Part shown: positions 15,179 to 23,046 of the stretch, piece after piece
How the letters are laid out: each line of letters begins with the position of its first letter
Numbering within the stretch: position 1 is the stretch's first letter
Assembly: GCF_001424185.1 (NCBI RefSeq)
Contig: NZ_LMOM01000054.1
Coordinates: forward strand, 171,703-235,702
Origin: Deinococcus sp. Leaf326
Lineage (GTDB): Bacteria > Deinococcota > Deinococci > Deinococcales > Deinococcaceae
DNA length: 64,000 nt
Direction of reading: 5' to 3'
Notes under the pieces: model-generated
Told to the model about the DNA's origin: nothing
What the model saw: only the letters and a program-made list of their open reading frames with translations
The model's database searches: none
Program-made: the position numbers and the translations under genes

Positions 15179-16489
15179 ATGACAAATACTATTAAACTCA
15201 TTCCCTCTGAGCAGTTAGAGATGAAGAGGGCTGCTAAACTAAGGAGATACTATAAGGGAGACTTTGCAACAGATTACAACGGCATTCCTCCTGAGAAGGG
15301 AAGGACTGTCTCCCAAGTCCTCAAGACTGACAACGTTATTGCAAGGACTGTCAATAGATACGCCTCTAGCGTGCTCGGGAAGTACGCCTATGTTGAGTTT
15401 GACAACGAAGACCTAGAGGCCGTCTCTAAGGCTTGGGCTAAGAAGATAGACCTTGCCTCCAAGCTGCTGACTATAGCCCGCTATCAGTCCCTCTATGGGG
15501 GAGCAGTAGTGAAGCTTATATTCAAAATCCCCGATAGACTAAGGAACAAGGATGGTAGTTACTCCTTATCCTCAAACCCAGAAGATATAACTAAGTATGT
15601 AGACCTAGCTGTTTTTGGGATGGATAGAGCCTTGGTTAGGTATGATGACTACAACAACGTTGAGGCTATCGTTATCAATCTGGGTAAGAGGTTAGAAGTC
15701 TTCTACGCCGATAGGCTAGAGGTATACGAGGCCGCTAATCTTGGGGCAGAGTGGAAGCTGAAAGAGACAATAGACAACCCAGTAGTAGGGGTGCCTCTCG
15801 CCTTCTTCGTTCCCAATATCCAGCTTGGAACAGATAGCCTCTCAGACGTAGCGGATATATCCACCCTTCAAGAGGCCCTCAACAACGCTATTACCCAGCT
15901 AAACAACAACGTTACCCTTCATGGGTCTCCCCAATGGTATGCAATTGGGGTTGATGCTCCTGTAGATGATGACGGCAACCCCGTTCCTTTTCGCTTTGGC
16001 GCTGGTCAGGTGCTCCACTCAGAGAATGCAAATGCCCAGTTTGGGAAGACGGGCGTTGACAGACTGGACGCTGGCGCTATTGATGCCCTAACCAAGCAGA
16101 TAAGCCTAGCTACCTACAGCCTCTCCCTGCTTACCGGAACTATCCCGAGCGGGGAAGCTCTGGTACACCTCTCCCGAGACTTCAACGCCTACATAACGGA
16201 GAAGCAGGGCAAGGTAGAGAGGTTCCTTGAGAGCCTGTACGGAGCCTTCCTGGGGCTGCTGGATTACCTGTTCAACACCTCAACCGAGGGAGAGACCTTC
16301 CGTACCTTCGTCGCCGGGTACAACCCCCTCAAGGAGAGAAGGGACTTTGAAGAGGCGTTCCAGCTTTACAGCGCCGGAGCACTCAGCCTCCGCACCCTCC
16401 TTGACACCTCAGACATTATCCAGACTACCCAGGATGAGCTAGACCGCCTTGCCGAGGAAGGCAAGTCCCAGGTTGAAGAGGCTATCTAA
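15179..16489 (+). CDS. Portal protein
   Basis: This 436-aa protein has the composition and size of DUF1073/gp6-like portal proteins, which form the dodecameric DNA channel at one capsid vertex. The N-terminal RYYKGD segment, the central GVPLAFFVPN, the stem-forming helical region DISTLQEALNNAITQLNNN and the C-terminal helical crown support this. The position between TerL and the Mu-F-like protein is canonical. Its stop overlaps the next start in TAATG. Confidence 0.88.
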   Translation: MTNTIKLIPSEQLEMKRAAKLRRYYKGDFATDYNGIPPEKGRTVSQVLKTDNVIARTVNRYASSVLGKYAYVEFDNEDLEAVSKAWAKKIDLASKLLTIARYQSLYGGAVVKLIFKIPDRLRNKDGSYSLSSNPEDITKYVDLAVFGMDRALVRYDDYNNVEAIVINLGKRLEVFYADRLEVYEAANLGAEWKLKETIDNPVVGVPLAFFVPNIQLGTDSLSDVADISTLQEALNNAITQLNNNVTLHGSPQWYAIGVDAPVDDDGNPVPFRFGAGQVLHSENANAQFGKTGVDRLDAGAIDALTKQISLATYSLSLLTGTIPSGEALVHLSRDFNAYITEKQGKVERFLESLYGAFLGLLDYLFNTSTEGETFRTFVAGYNPLKERRDFEEAFQLYSAGALSLRTLLDTSDIIQTTQDELDRLAEEGKSQVEEAI

Positions 16490-17325
16490 TGGACCTCTCC
16501 GGCCTGGACAAGTCCATCTTTGAGGCCCTGGAAATCATCCTAGGGAAGTCCTTGAAGGCTGACGCTGCCCTCTTGGAGCAGAACCTAGACTTCATCCTCT
16601 CTAACCTTGACAACGCCGAGCTACTCAAGGAGTTCTTCTCCAAGGATGCCGCAGACCTCAAGGACGCCTTGACGAAGAGGAAGAGACCTAAGAGCATCTC
16701 CGCTAAAAGGTATTTAGTAGTTAGAGAGGCGCTCGTAGGAGTGATAGAGGCCCTATACGCCGGAGAAGTACAGAGGGTTTTAGAGCAGGCAGAGAGGGCT
16801 AAGCTCACGCCTAAGCAGCGTCAGAGCCTTCTTACTGCTAGTCAGTTTATGAATCCCGACATTACCAAGCGGTTCTTGACTGACGCCCTGAGGACCAAGC
16901 ATCAAGAGGTAGCTCTCTCGGAGAGAATATGGGACTTCACCCAGCTTCCGAAAGAGACTCTTCTTGACCTAGTGAGGACTGGCGTAGCCGAGGGTAAAAA
17001 CCCCCAGGTTATAAAGAGCATCATCAGGAAGCAGCTACTAGACCAATCGGAGTACAACGTAAGAAGGCTGGTAGTAACTGAGAGCCGTAGGTTATGGCAG
17101 GAAGTCCAGACGGAGGCGTACTCGGAGTTCAAGCACATTAAGTACGTGCGCCTTAAGCTGTCTCCAAAGCATAAGGTTAAAGACATATGTGATGAATGGG
17201 TATCCAAGGGCCTTATACCCTTTGAAGAAGCTCCTAAGATGCCTCTTCACCCTAATAGTAGGAGCATCCTCCAAGCCGTACCAACCCCTACAGAAGAGTG
17301 GAAGAAGGACATGGGCATATCTTAG
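16489..17325 (+). CDS. Phage Mu F-like head morphogenesis protein
   Basis: The protein has 278 aa. The C-terminal half carries the Mu gpF-like pattern: a helix-rich region, VTESRRLWQEVQTEAY near residue 205, then HKVKDICDEWVSKGLIP and the PLHPNSRS motif near 255. Such minor head proteins act in early head assembly and sit beside the portal. It is translationally coupled to the portal gene. Confidence 0.8.
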   Translation: MDLSGLDKSIFEALEIILGKSLKADAALLEQNLDFILSNLDNAELLKEFFSKDAADLKDALTKRKRPKSISAKRYLVVREALVGVIEALYAGEVQRVLEQAERAKLTPKQRQSLLTASQFMNPDITKRFLTDALRTKHQEVALSERIWDFTQLPKETLLDLVRTGVAEGKNPQVIKSIIRKQLLDQSEYNVRRLVVTESRRLWQEVQTEAYSEFKHIKYVRLKLSPKHKVKDICDEWVSKGLIPFEEAPKMPLHPNSRSILQAVPTPTEEWKKDMGIS

Positions 17326-17410
17326 GAATAGATATGTACAGCATCTACTATAATTATAAATAAGGTTAACCAACCAATTTAAACGCTGATGACAGCAACT
17401 TAAGGATGTG

Positions 17411-17986
17411 ATGGCACAACTTATGACAGAAAGAAACTACACCCCAGAAACACTAGAAGAAGCTATTGAGGTAATACAAGACCTCAGAGGCGACAACAAG
17501 AAGCTAAGGGGTAAGAACACCACGCTTAGAGAGCAGTTGGCAGAGTACGGCGATGACGCCGAGAATGTCACCACGCTTAAGGCAAAGCTTACTGAGCTTC
17601 AAGAGAAGCTAACAGAAGCAGAGACGTACAAGACCAAGTACGAAGAGATTAACACCCAGTTTGAAGAGGTCAATTCAAAGGTGACGAGGGCTGAGAGGCT
17701 AGAGAAGGTCAAGCCTATCCTCAGTAAACTCAACATCAATACGGATGATGCTATAGAAATTGCCCTTGAAAAGATGGGGGATTTTGACCCAGACAAGATG
17801 GAGGACGCTGCTAAAGAAGTAGCGACTAAATACCCCTCCTTGGTAAGTAAGGCATCTAAGTTTGTACCCGATACGGGACGCTCTTCTATTAAGGAAGCAG
17901 ACCCTAGCACGCTAAACATAGATGCTAGAGGCAAGCTGGGTATTCAAGAGTACCTAGAAAATAAATCAAACACCAACGGAGAATAA
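17411..17986 (+). CDS. Scaffolding protein
   Basis: This acidic 191-aa protein is dominated by a coiled coil (about residues 10-90, LEEAIEVIQDLRGDNKKL, LKAKLTELQEKLTEAE) and lies right before the major capsid gene. This is the usual form of GP20-type scaffolds that guide capsid assembly. The ATG at 17411 follows TAAGGA; a GTG one codon earlier is also possible. Confidence 0.8.
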   Translation: MAQLMTERNYTPETLEEAIEVIQDLRGDNKKLRGKNTTLREQLAEYGDDAENVTTLKAKLTELQEKLTEAETYKTKYEEINTQFEEVNSKVTRAERLEKVKPILSKLNINTDDAIEIALEKMGDFDPDKMEDAAKEVATKYPSLVSKASKFVPDTGRSSIKEADPSTLNIDARGKLGIQEYLENKSNTNGE

Positions 17987-17990
17987 TTAT

Positions 17991-18857
17991 ATGGCAGTTA
18001 CACTACTTGATATTCAACCAACTATTCAGAATAACCTTGTTTCTACAATTGTAGAGAGCATTTACATGCGTAACCCTCTACTTGCACTTATTCCTTTTGT
18101 AGACAATGACGGCAAGACAACTTACCAGATGATTGTAGAAGATGGACTTGCAGAAGGCTCCACTACACGTCAGATTAACTCAGACTATACAGAAGGAACC
18201 GCTAAGAACAAAGTAGTTTCTTTTGACCTCGGTATTTACGGAGGTCTAGGCTTTGTTGACAACTACCTAGTTAAGGCAGGTGGAGTCCCTTACGACCTCC
18301 TAAACTCCCAAATCCAGGCAAAGGCTAAGGCGGCAGGTATCGCCTTTCAGAGAGATTTCTTCAACGGAGATGCTTCTGTAAACGCCCAGACCATGACTGG
18401 ACTTAAGAAGATTGTAGCTTCTACCTCTTCTGAAAGTGTCTCTACGGACGCTCTCTCTCTAGAGGACTTTGACGCCGCTGTTTACGGAGTAAGCGGAGCT
18501 AACGTCATCTTTGCCAACGGTAAGACCGTTGCAAGGTTTAACAAGCTTATTAGAGAATCCGGCCTTCTTGCCCTTACGAGTGTTGATGTTGTAGGAGTTC
18601 CTGCTACTGTTTACAACGGCGTCAAGATTCTTTCTACGGATGTTGCGGGCCTCAACTCTCCTATTCTTGCTGACGGAGAGATTTACTCCGCTCGTCTTGG
18701 AGCAGATGGAGTCTTTGGTATTCAGGCAAACCTACCAGAGCCTACTATTGTAGAACCCGGTCTTAGACCCGGCTATACCATCCGTTACGAGTGGTTTGCA
18801 GGCGTAGCAGTTCAGCCCGGAAGCGTTTACAGAATCAAGCGTAACCTTACTGCTTAA
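17991..18857 (+). CDS. Major capsid protein
   Basis: The 288-aa protein directly follows the scaffold with a strong GGAG site. It has the features of HK97-fold major heads without a delta domain: a short N-arm, an E-loop-like Asp/Thr-rich segment, and a C-terminal IVEPGLRPGYTIRYEWFAGVAVQPGSVY. Codon use is markedly even and optimised compared with neighbours, as expected for the most abundant structural protein. Confidence 0.85.
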   Translation: MAVTLLDIQPTIQNNLVSTIVESIYMRNPLLALIPFVDNDGKTTYQMIVEDGLAEGSTTRQINSDYTEGTAKNKVVSFDLGIYGGLGFVDNYLVKAGGVPYDLLNSQIQAKAKAAGIAFQRDFFNGDASVNAQTMTGLKKIVASTSSESVSTDALSLEDFDAAVYGVSGANVIFANGKTVARFNKLIRESGLLALTSVDVVGVPATVYNGVKILSTDVAGLNSPILADGEIYSARLGADGVFGIQANLPEPTIVEPGLRPGYTIRYEWFAGVAVQPGSVYRIKRNLTA

Positions 18858-18881
18858 TCTGGATAAGGAAGGTGAATGAAC

Positions 18882-19256
18882 ATGTCTTTTACATTTCAGC
18901 CAGTACCAAGGGACTTCTCAAGCCTTCCTTACGCCTTGTACCGAGTCCGTCAAATCTCAAGAGACCAAAGAGAGAATCCACCCTTTAGCCTCTCGGATGA
19001 AGAGTGGACGGAAGTCCTCAAGGATACCAAGAGAGGCGTTCACTTCCAGGTGTTTAGCGCCGTCGCCCAGGTGGTCTCTACGGACCCTACCCGCCTTCAA
19101 GCTCTTACCGAGGCGTCAGGCTCCTACACCTTCTCTGACCTTGAGGCCGTCAAGGCGTCCCTCAAGGAGCAGCAAGCAGCCCTCAACAAGCAGCTAGGGG
19201 TGAAGCTGGCCTCTGTCGGCTCCGTAACCTCTCTGCCCTCGGTAACGGTCTGGTGA
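18882..19256 (+). CDS. Head-tail connector protein (adaptor-like)
   Basis: This 124-aa helical protein sits where gp6-type head completion adaptors are encoded, right after the capsid gene. No diagnostic motif is visible. The second ATG (18882) has the better spacing to AAGGTG at 18869-18874; ATG 18876 would add two residues. Confidence 0.6.
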   Translation: MSFTFQPVPRDFSSLPYALYRVRQISRDQRENPPFSLSDEEWTEVLKDTKRGVHFQVFSAVAQVVSTDPTRLQALTEASGSYTFSDLEAVKASLKEQQAALNKQLGVKLASVGSVTSLPSVTVW

Positions 19257-19261
19257 GTTGA

Positions 19262-19555
19262 ATGGAATACCAGACCTATAAGACGACCGTCTCAGGTGGC
19301 GTGCCTGGAAGGGCAGGAACAACGAGCCTAGTAGCGGGTAAGAAGGTGCTTGGAACCTTTGCCGCCGCAACCTTCCAGGGATTCTCCAAGTTCTTTGGTC
19401 CTCAGGGGTGGCAGGAAGGAGGAACCTACACCCTCTCCACCCTGGATACCCTGGAAACAGGGACAGTCCTTGAGGCTGAGGGAAGGCGCTACAAGGTGGT
19501 AGGTGGGGCAAGAGGCCGTATCAGGAACGTCTATTACCTCTCGGTAGGTTCCTGA
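19262..19555 (+). CDS. Head-tail joining / stopper-like protein
   Basis: The protein (97 aa) is beta-rich (TGTVLEAEGRRYKVVGG and a terminal VYYLSVGS), matching the small beta-barrel stoppers of siphoviruses. The assignment rests mainly on order between the connector and the gp10-like protein. The stop overlaps the next start in TGATG. Confidence 0.55.
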   Translation: MEYQTYKTTVSGGVPGRAGTTSLVAGKKVLGTFAAATFQGFSKFFGPQGWQEGGTYTLSTLDTLETGTVLEAEGRRYKVVGGARGRIRNVYYLSVGS

Positions 19556-19908
19556 TGCCTGGACTTGACGCCCTCTTTGCCGAGCTAAACAAGGTGGTAA
19601 AGCTAGCCGTAGACAAGGCTATAGAAGATACCGCCCTACAAACCCAGATAGACGCTAGGAACCTCGTTCCCTACGATACTGGGCAGCTTCACGACTCTAT
19701 ACAAGTCCAGAGGGAAGAGAACGGATTCAACATTAGTGCTAATACTGACTACGCTTACTACGTGCATGAAGGCTATGTAGATAAGTCTGGTAAGTTTCGC
19801 CCCGGAACCCCGTACCTCTCTCAACCTCTAAACGATAATGCGGCCCTCTACGGCAAAAGAGTACAAGAGAATATGCCAAAGAAGGTGATTATACGTGTTA
19901 AAGTCTAA
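19555..19908 (+). CDS. HK97 gp10-like tail completion protein
   Basis: This 117-aa protein shows the gp10 pattern: an N-terminal helix, ARNLVPYDTGQLHDSI near residue 40, and the segment YAYYVHEGYVDKSGKF, then PYLSQPL. These proteins act at the head-tail junction. It overlaps the next gene by 14 bp. Confidence 0.8.
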   Translation: MPGLDALFAELNKVVKLAVDKAIEDTALQTQIDARNLVPYDTGQLHDSIQVQREENGFNISANTDYAYYVHEGYVDKSGKFRPGTPYLSQPLNDNAALYGKRVQENMPKKVIIRVKV

Positions 19909-20293
19909 GGTCAAACTGATAGAGGATATGTACAACCTCATTATTGCTTCTGAACTGGTTTCCTTGTTGGGGAACTTTACCCCGGAGCTTAAGGCGATTA
20001 CCTACAGCGCCGTAGACGAAGAGTGGACTATCCCAGAGACAGGAGGGTTCATAGTCTTTTCAATAGACGGGAACACTCCAAGAGCCTCTGAGTCTGCTGT
20101 TACAAGTGAAGACGTAGTAATCAAGTTCTTCATTAGCGGCGATAATGATATAGAGATAGAAGAGCAGCTAGTAAAGCTTCTCAATGGGGTAAGTGTTGGG
20201 GTTTACTACTCCACCTACTTGGGGACCAATACGGTTCCTAAATCCCCGCAGAATACCAAATCCGCCCTAACGGCGAGATTCAAATTAAACTAA
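19895..20293 (+). CDS. Tail terminator-like protein
   Basis: The 132-aa protein occupies the gpU/tail-terminator position before the tail-tube gene. It has a helical start, then beta strands (FIVFSIDGN, VVIKFFISGD) as in minor tail proteins that cap the tube. The GTG at 19895 has a good AAGGTG 7 nt upstream; an in-frame ATG at 19928 is an alternative. Confidence 0.65.
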   Translation: MLKSKVKLIEDMYNLIIASELVSLLGNFTPELKAITYSAVDEEWTIPETGGFIVFSIDGNTPRASESAVTSEDVVIKFFISGDNDIEIEEQLVKLLNGVSVGVYYSTYLGTNTVPKSPQNTKSALTARFKLN

Positions 20294-20306
20294 GAGGTTA
20301 ATACAT

Positions 20307-20801
20307 ATGCAAATTAAAAGAGTTATCCCTAGAACACTTACCTTTACCCCTGAGGGTGGAACCGCTGTAACCTTTGAACAGTTCCAAGAGCAGGTTTCAT
20401 TCTCCACTACTGATACCTTCGGAGATATGGTCTCTCAGGCTGACCTAATGGTTACAGGCAGATTCAAGACAGCACATAGCGCCTCCCTCAGAACCGTAGT
20501 CAAGTCCTTCACTACAGAAGAGTGGGCATCTATTGCAGGTCTTAAGTATATCGCCGGTACGGATACCGTAGAAGGTAATCCCACTTGGAAGACCAACTAC
20601 GGCAAGGTTGTTCTTGTTGGTTATGATACCGAGGTTGATAAGGAGATTGTTATTACTATCAACAGGACTGTTCCAGCCGTAAGCGGAGATATTAACTTCT
20701 CCAAGGACAACGAAGTTACCCTAGGTCTTGAGTTTGTCGCTATGGCCCTTGCTGACGGCTCCGCAGCTTACACCTTTACCCATAGAGCAGTTAATCCCTA
20801 A
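20307..20801 (+). CDS. Major tail (tube) protein
   Basis: This 164-aa protein is beta-rich and placed right before the tail chaperones, with strong expression signals and a terminator directly behind it. Segments such as ETEVDKEIVITINRTV-like strands (here DTEVDKEIVITIN) and ITFSKDNEVTLGLEFV-like endings fit tube proteins. No peptide motif is unique. Confidence 0.75.
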   Translation: MQIKRVIPRTLTFTPEGGTAVTFEQFQEQVSFSTTDTFGDMVSQADLMVTGRFKTAHSASLRTVVKSFTTEEWASIAGLKYIAGTDTVEGNPTWKTNYGKVVLVGYDTEVDKEIVITINRTVPAVSGDINFSKDNEVTLGLEFVAMALADGSAAYTFTHRAVNP

Positions 20802-20820
20802 TCTGAATAAAGCTCTTACA

Positions 20821-20850
20821 TCCCCTGTCTTATATGGCAGGGGATTTCTC
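20821..20850 (+). terminator. Terminator behind the tail-tube gene
   Basis: TCCCCTGTC (20821-20829) pairs with GGCAGGGGA (20836-20844) with one G-T pair, followed by TTTCTCTT. It would lower expression of the chaperone genes relative to capsid and tube. Confidence 0.65.
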
Positions 20851-20907
20851 TTAGGAATAGCTTTTTAACCTCTGTTGTATTATGGATACATACAGGAGAT
20901 AACTAAC

Positions 20908-21384
20908 ATGTCTAAGAGAAGCAACGAAGATAAAATAATGAATACCAAGGAAGTAGTCCTTATCAACGGTAAGGAACTTTCACCAACTCGCTATACCGTC
21001 TACCAGACTCAAGGCATCCTCAACGAGGCCAGGGAGAAGGCTAAGAAGATTTCTGCCCTCAGAGTCAAGGCGCTCAAGCTGGGTGGACTTGCTCAGAAGG
21101 GGCAGCTTGATAACGTTGATATTGCAGACGATACCCAAAGAGAGATGCTTGAGCAGGCGCTAGAGCTACAGACTGAGCTTGAGTACGAGATGAACGGAGA
21201 CATGTACAACTTTGACCTCATCAAGAGGGCCTACCCGACACTTACGGAAGGAGACCTAGAGGTCATGACTGAGGCTGAGTACGAAGCAGCCGCAGAAGCT
21301 ATCTTTGAGGTCAACCCCAGCCTAAAAAAAGTACAGGCGGTACTTCTGGGGAGAGTGAGTCTGATGGACTCCCAGACTACGTAA
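20908..21384 (+). CDS. Tail assembly chaperone (gpG-like)
   Basis: This 158-aa helical acidic protein lies between the tube and tape measure, as gpG of lambda does. It coats the tape measure during tail assembly. Near its end it has the slippery run at 21324-21330. The ATG at 20908 is fixed by AGGAG at 20894-20898; a further ATG at 20938 is in frame. Confidence 0.8.
   Translation: MSKRSNEDKIMNTKEVVLINGKELSPTRYTVYQTQGILNEAREKAKKISALRVKALKLGGLAQKGQLDNVDIADDTQREMLEQALELQTELEYEMNGDMYNFDLIKRAYPTLTEGDLEVMTEAEYEAAAEAIFEVNPSLKKVQAVLLGRVSLMDSQTT
21324..21330 (+). other. Programmed -1 frameshift slippery site
   Basis: Seven A in the phase A AAA AAA, 54 nt before the zero-frame stop codon ends. A -1 slip joins the chaperone frame to an open frame of 103 codons that lacks its own start. 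This is the standard way tailed phages make a G-GT type long chaperone. Confidence 0.8.
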
Positions 21385-21641
21385 GAGCCTTCAAGGCCAA
21401 AGCTGGACAGGACAGGGAATTAGACATTACTTATGCTGATTACTTCTCTCTACTCTACAAAGAGCACAAGTGGACCTATCAACAGGTACTAGACCTCCCT
21501 GATGAGATATTCCATCTTACTCTAGAGAGGCTGTTTCACGTCCTCAGCAAGCAGATAGGAATGGGAACAGTAGGATACGATTTCAGAAATAGTGAGCAGG
21601 CAGTAGTATCAGACTACCTAGACTTCAAAGACACTAAGTAA
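21330..21641 (+). CDS. T part of the frameshifted tail chaperone (gpGT-like)
   Basis: Read after a -1 slip, this frame gives 103 residues starting STGGTSGESESDG and ending YLDFKDTK, so the fusion would have about 244 aa. The frame has no stop between the slip site and 21641 and no plausible start of its own. The segment TYADYFSLLYKEHKWTYQQVLDLP resembles the T domains that recruit tube subunits. The Gly/Ser-rich joint makes a linker. Confidence 0.78.
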   Translation, partial: STGGTSGESESDGLPDYVRAFKAKAGQDRELDITYADYFSLLYKEHKWTYQQVLDLPDEIFHLTLERLFHVLSKQIGMGTVGYDFRNSEQAVVSDYLDFKDTK

Positions 21642-21642
21642 G

Positions 21643-21669
21643 CCCCTGCTTTTCAAGTAGGGGTTTTCT
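21643..21669 (+). terminator. Terminator behind the tail chaperones
   Basis: CCCCTGCTT pairs with AAGTAGGGG (one G-T pair) around a short loop, followed by TTTTCTT. It lies 2 bp behind the frameshift product stop. Confidence 0.7.
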
Positions 21670-21684
21670 TCATGGAGATACATA

Positions 21685-23046
21685 ATGACTACAAAAGTAT
21701 ATGGGTACTTAAAAACCCCAGATGACAAACCACTAGAGCGGGGTTCCATAAGGTTCATTCTTGCTGCTGTAGGTGCTCAGAGTGACTCACTCTACGTTGA
21801 TGACAACGCCCTACATGCCTATGCCGATACCAACGGATACTTTGAGCTTAACCTCTGGCCTAACATCAACTCTAGCGTTAATGCCCCTTATGACGTGACT
21901 ATCTTCCAGAGTGGAGAGGTAGTGGAGTCCTGGGAGGCATATGTACCCCAGGGAACCTCTTCAATCTCAATTGATGACCTCTACGCCCTCTACAAGAGTT
22001 CCAAGGGTGTTCCAGTCCATCTCACGTCCATAGACAACGTGTTCATCAAGGTTGACGAAGCTCTAGCAAAGGCCGCTGCTGCTGTCGCCTTCAAGAAGAC
22101 TGCTGAGGATGCTGTAGCTAGTGCTACTGATGCTGTAGGTAGAGCAAATACCGCTGTCAATAGTGCTAATGATGCAATTAATAGGGCTAATATCGCCGCC
22201 GCTACAGGAACAGAAGTCCGTTATGTCCCTAATGGCAACCTAGCTGTAAGAGTAGGCTCCGGTTTTTGGCAACAGCCCAATGCTCAGAAGGCTAATGGTT
22301 GGCCTAAAGATGAGATTTGGTATCATCTTATTACATCCACCCATGACAATACAGGTAACAACTATAGTTTGCAGATAGCGGCTCCTTTCTTTGGGCAATC
22401 AGAGTATTACATCAGAAATACGGATAACCAAGGTCATAAGGCGTGGGATAGAATAATAACCTCCGGCAACCAGATTCTTAAGTATACAAAGATTCAAGGT
22501 TTTAAGTGGTATAAGGCATTCAAGATTAATAACGGAGAGAGCTTCCAAGCTGCTAACGAGTCCACTAACGTAGTCTTCCGTATCCTTGGGCAGACTGATT
22601 TCGGTAGAACCGCAGACAGGCAGACTTCTTTTATAGAAGCTTCTTTCGGGGTAAGAGGACCAAGAATCCGCCCCGTACTTACCTCCAAGGGAGATAGCAA
22701 CTTTGGTCCTTATGCCGATTCTTTCCAATTCAGGATTTACGCCGAGCCTAGACCCGGAGGCGGGGAAGACGCTTACCTTTACATCCGTACTCCTGTTTAT
22801 TCCCAAGCTGTAGTAGAACACTATAATATAGACTCTATCCCTCTCTTTGAAGAAGCAGGCACTATTTACCATAACGGTACAGATTGGGTTATCCCGCTTC
22901 CCTCTACAGGTAGGTTGATGTGGGATTCTGCAAATCCTACGGGTGGCTATCAAGATATGTACGTGGGCAACAACAAGGTCTACCACTCAGGAGACTTTGA
23001 CATTAACAACATACTTGCAAGACTGGCGGCACTAGAGGCTAAATAA
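21685..23046 (+). CDS. Tail fibre protein with pyocin-knob-like domain
   Basis: The protein has 453 aa. Residues 1-115 are a beta-sandwich-like anchor (YGYLKTPDDKPLERGSI and so on) shared with the next gene. Residues 125-170 are an Ala/Asn-rich coiled coil (trimer stalk). Residues 180-265 resemble the pyocin knob fold (VRVGSGFWQQPNAQKANGWP, YYIRNTDNQGHKAWDRI). A receptor-binding C-terminal part follows. It probably binds the host surface. Stop and next start overlap in TAATG. Confidence 0.75.
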   Translation: MTTKVYGYLKTPDDKPLERGSIRFILAAVGAQSDSLYVDDNALHAYADTNGYFELNLWPNINSSVNAPYDVTIFQSGEVVESWEAYVPQGTSSISIDDLYALYKSSKGVPVHLTSIDNVFIKVDEALAKAAAAVAFKKTAEDAVASATDAVGRANTAVNSANDAINRANIAAATGTEVRYVPNGNLAVRVGSGFWQQPNAQKANGWPKDEIWYHLITSTHDNTGNNYSLQIAAPFFGQSEYYIRNTDNQGHKAWDRIITSGNQILKYTKIQGFKWYKAFKINNGESFQAANESTNVVFRILGQTDFGRTADRQTSFIEASFGVRGPRIRPVLTSKGDSNFGPYADSFQFRIYAEPRPGGGEDAYLYIRTPVYSQAVVEHYNIDSIPLFEEAGTIYHNGTDWVIPLPSTGRLMWDSANPTGGYQDMYVGNNKVYHSGDFDINNILARLAALEAK

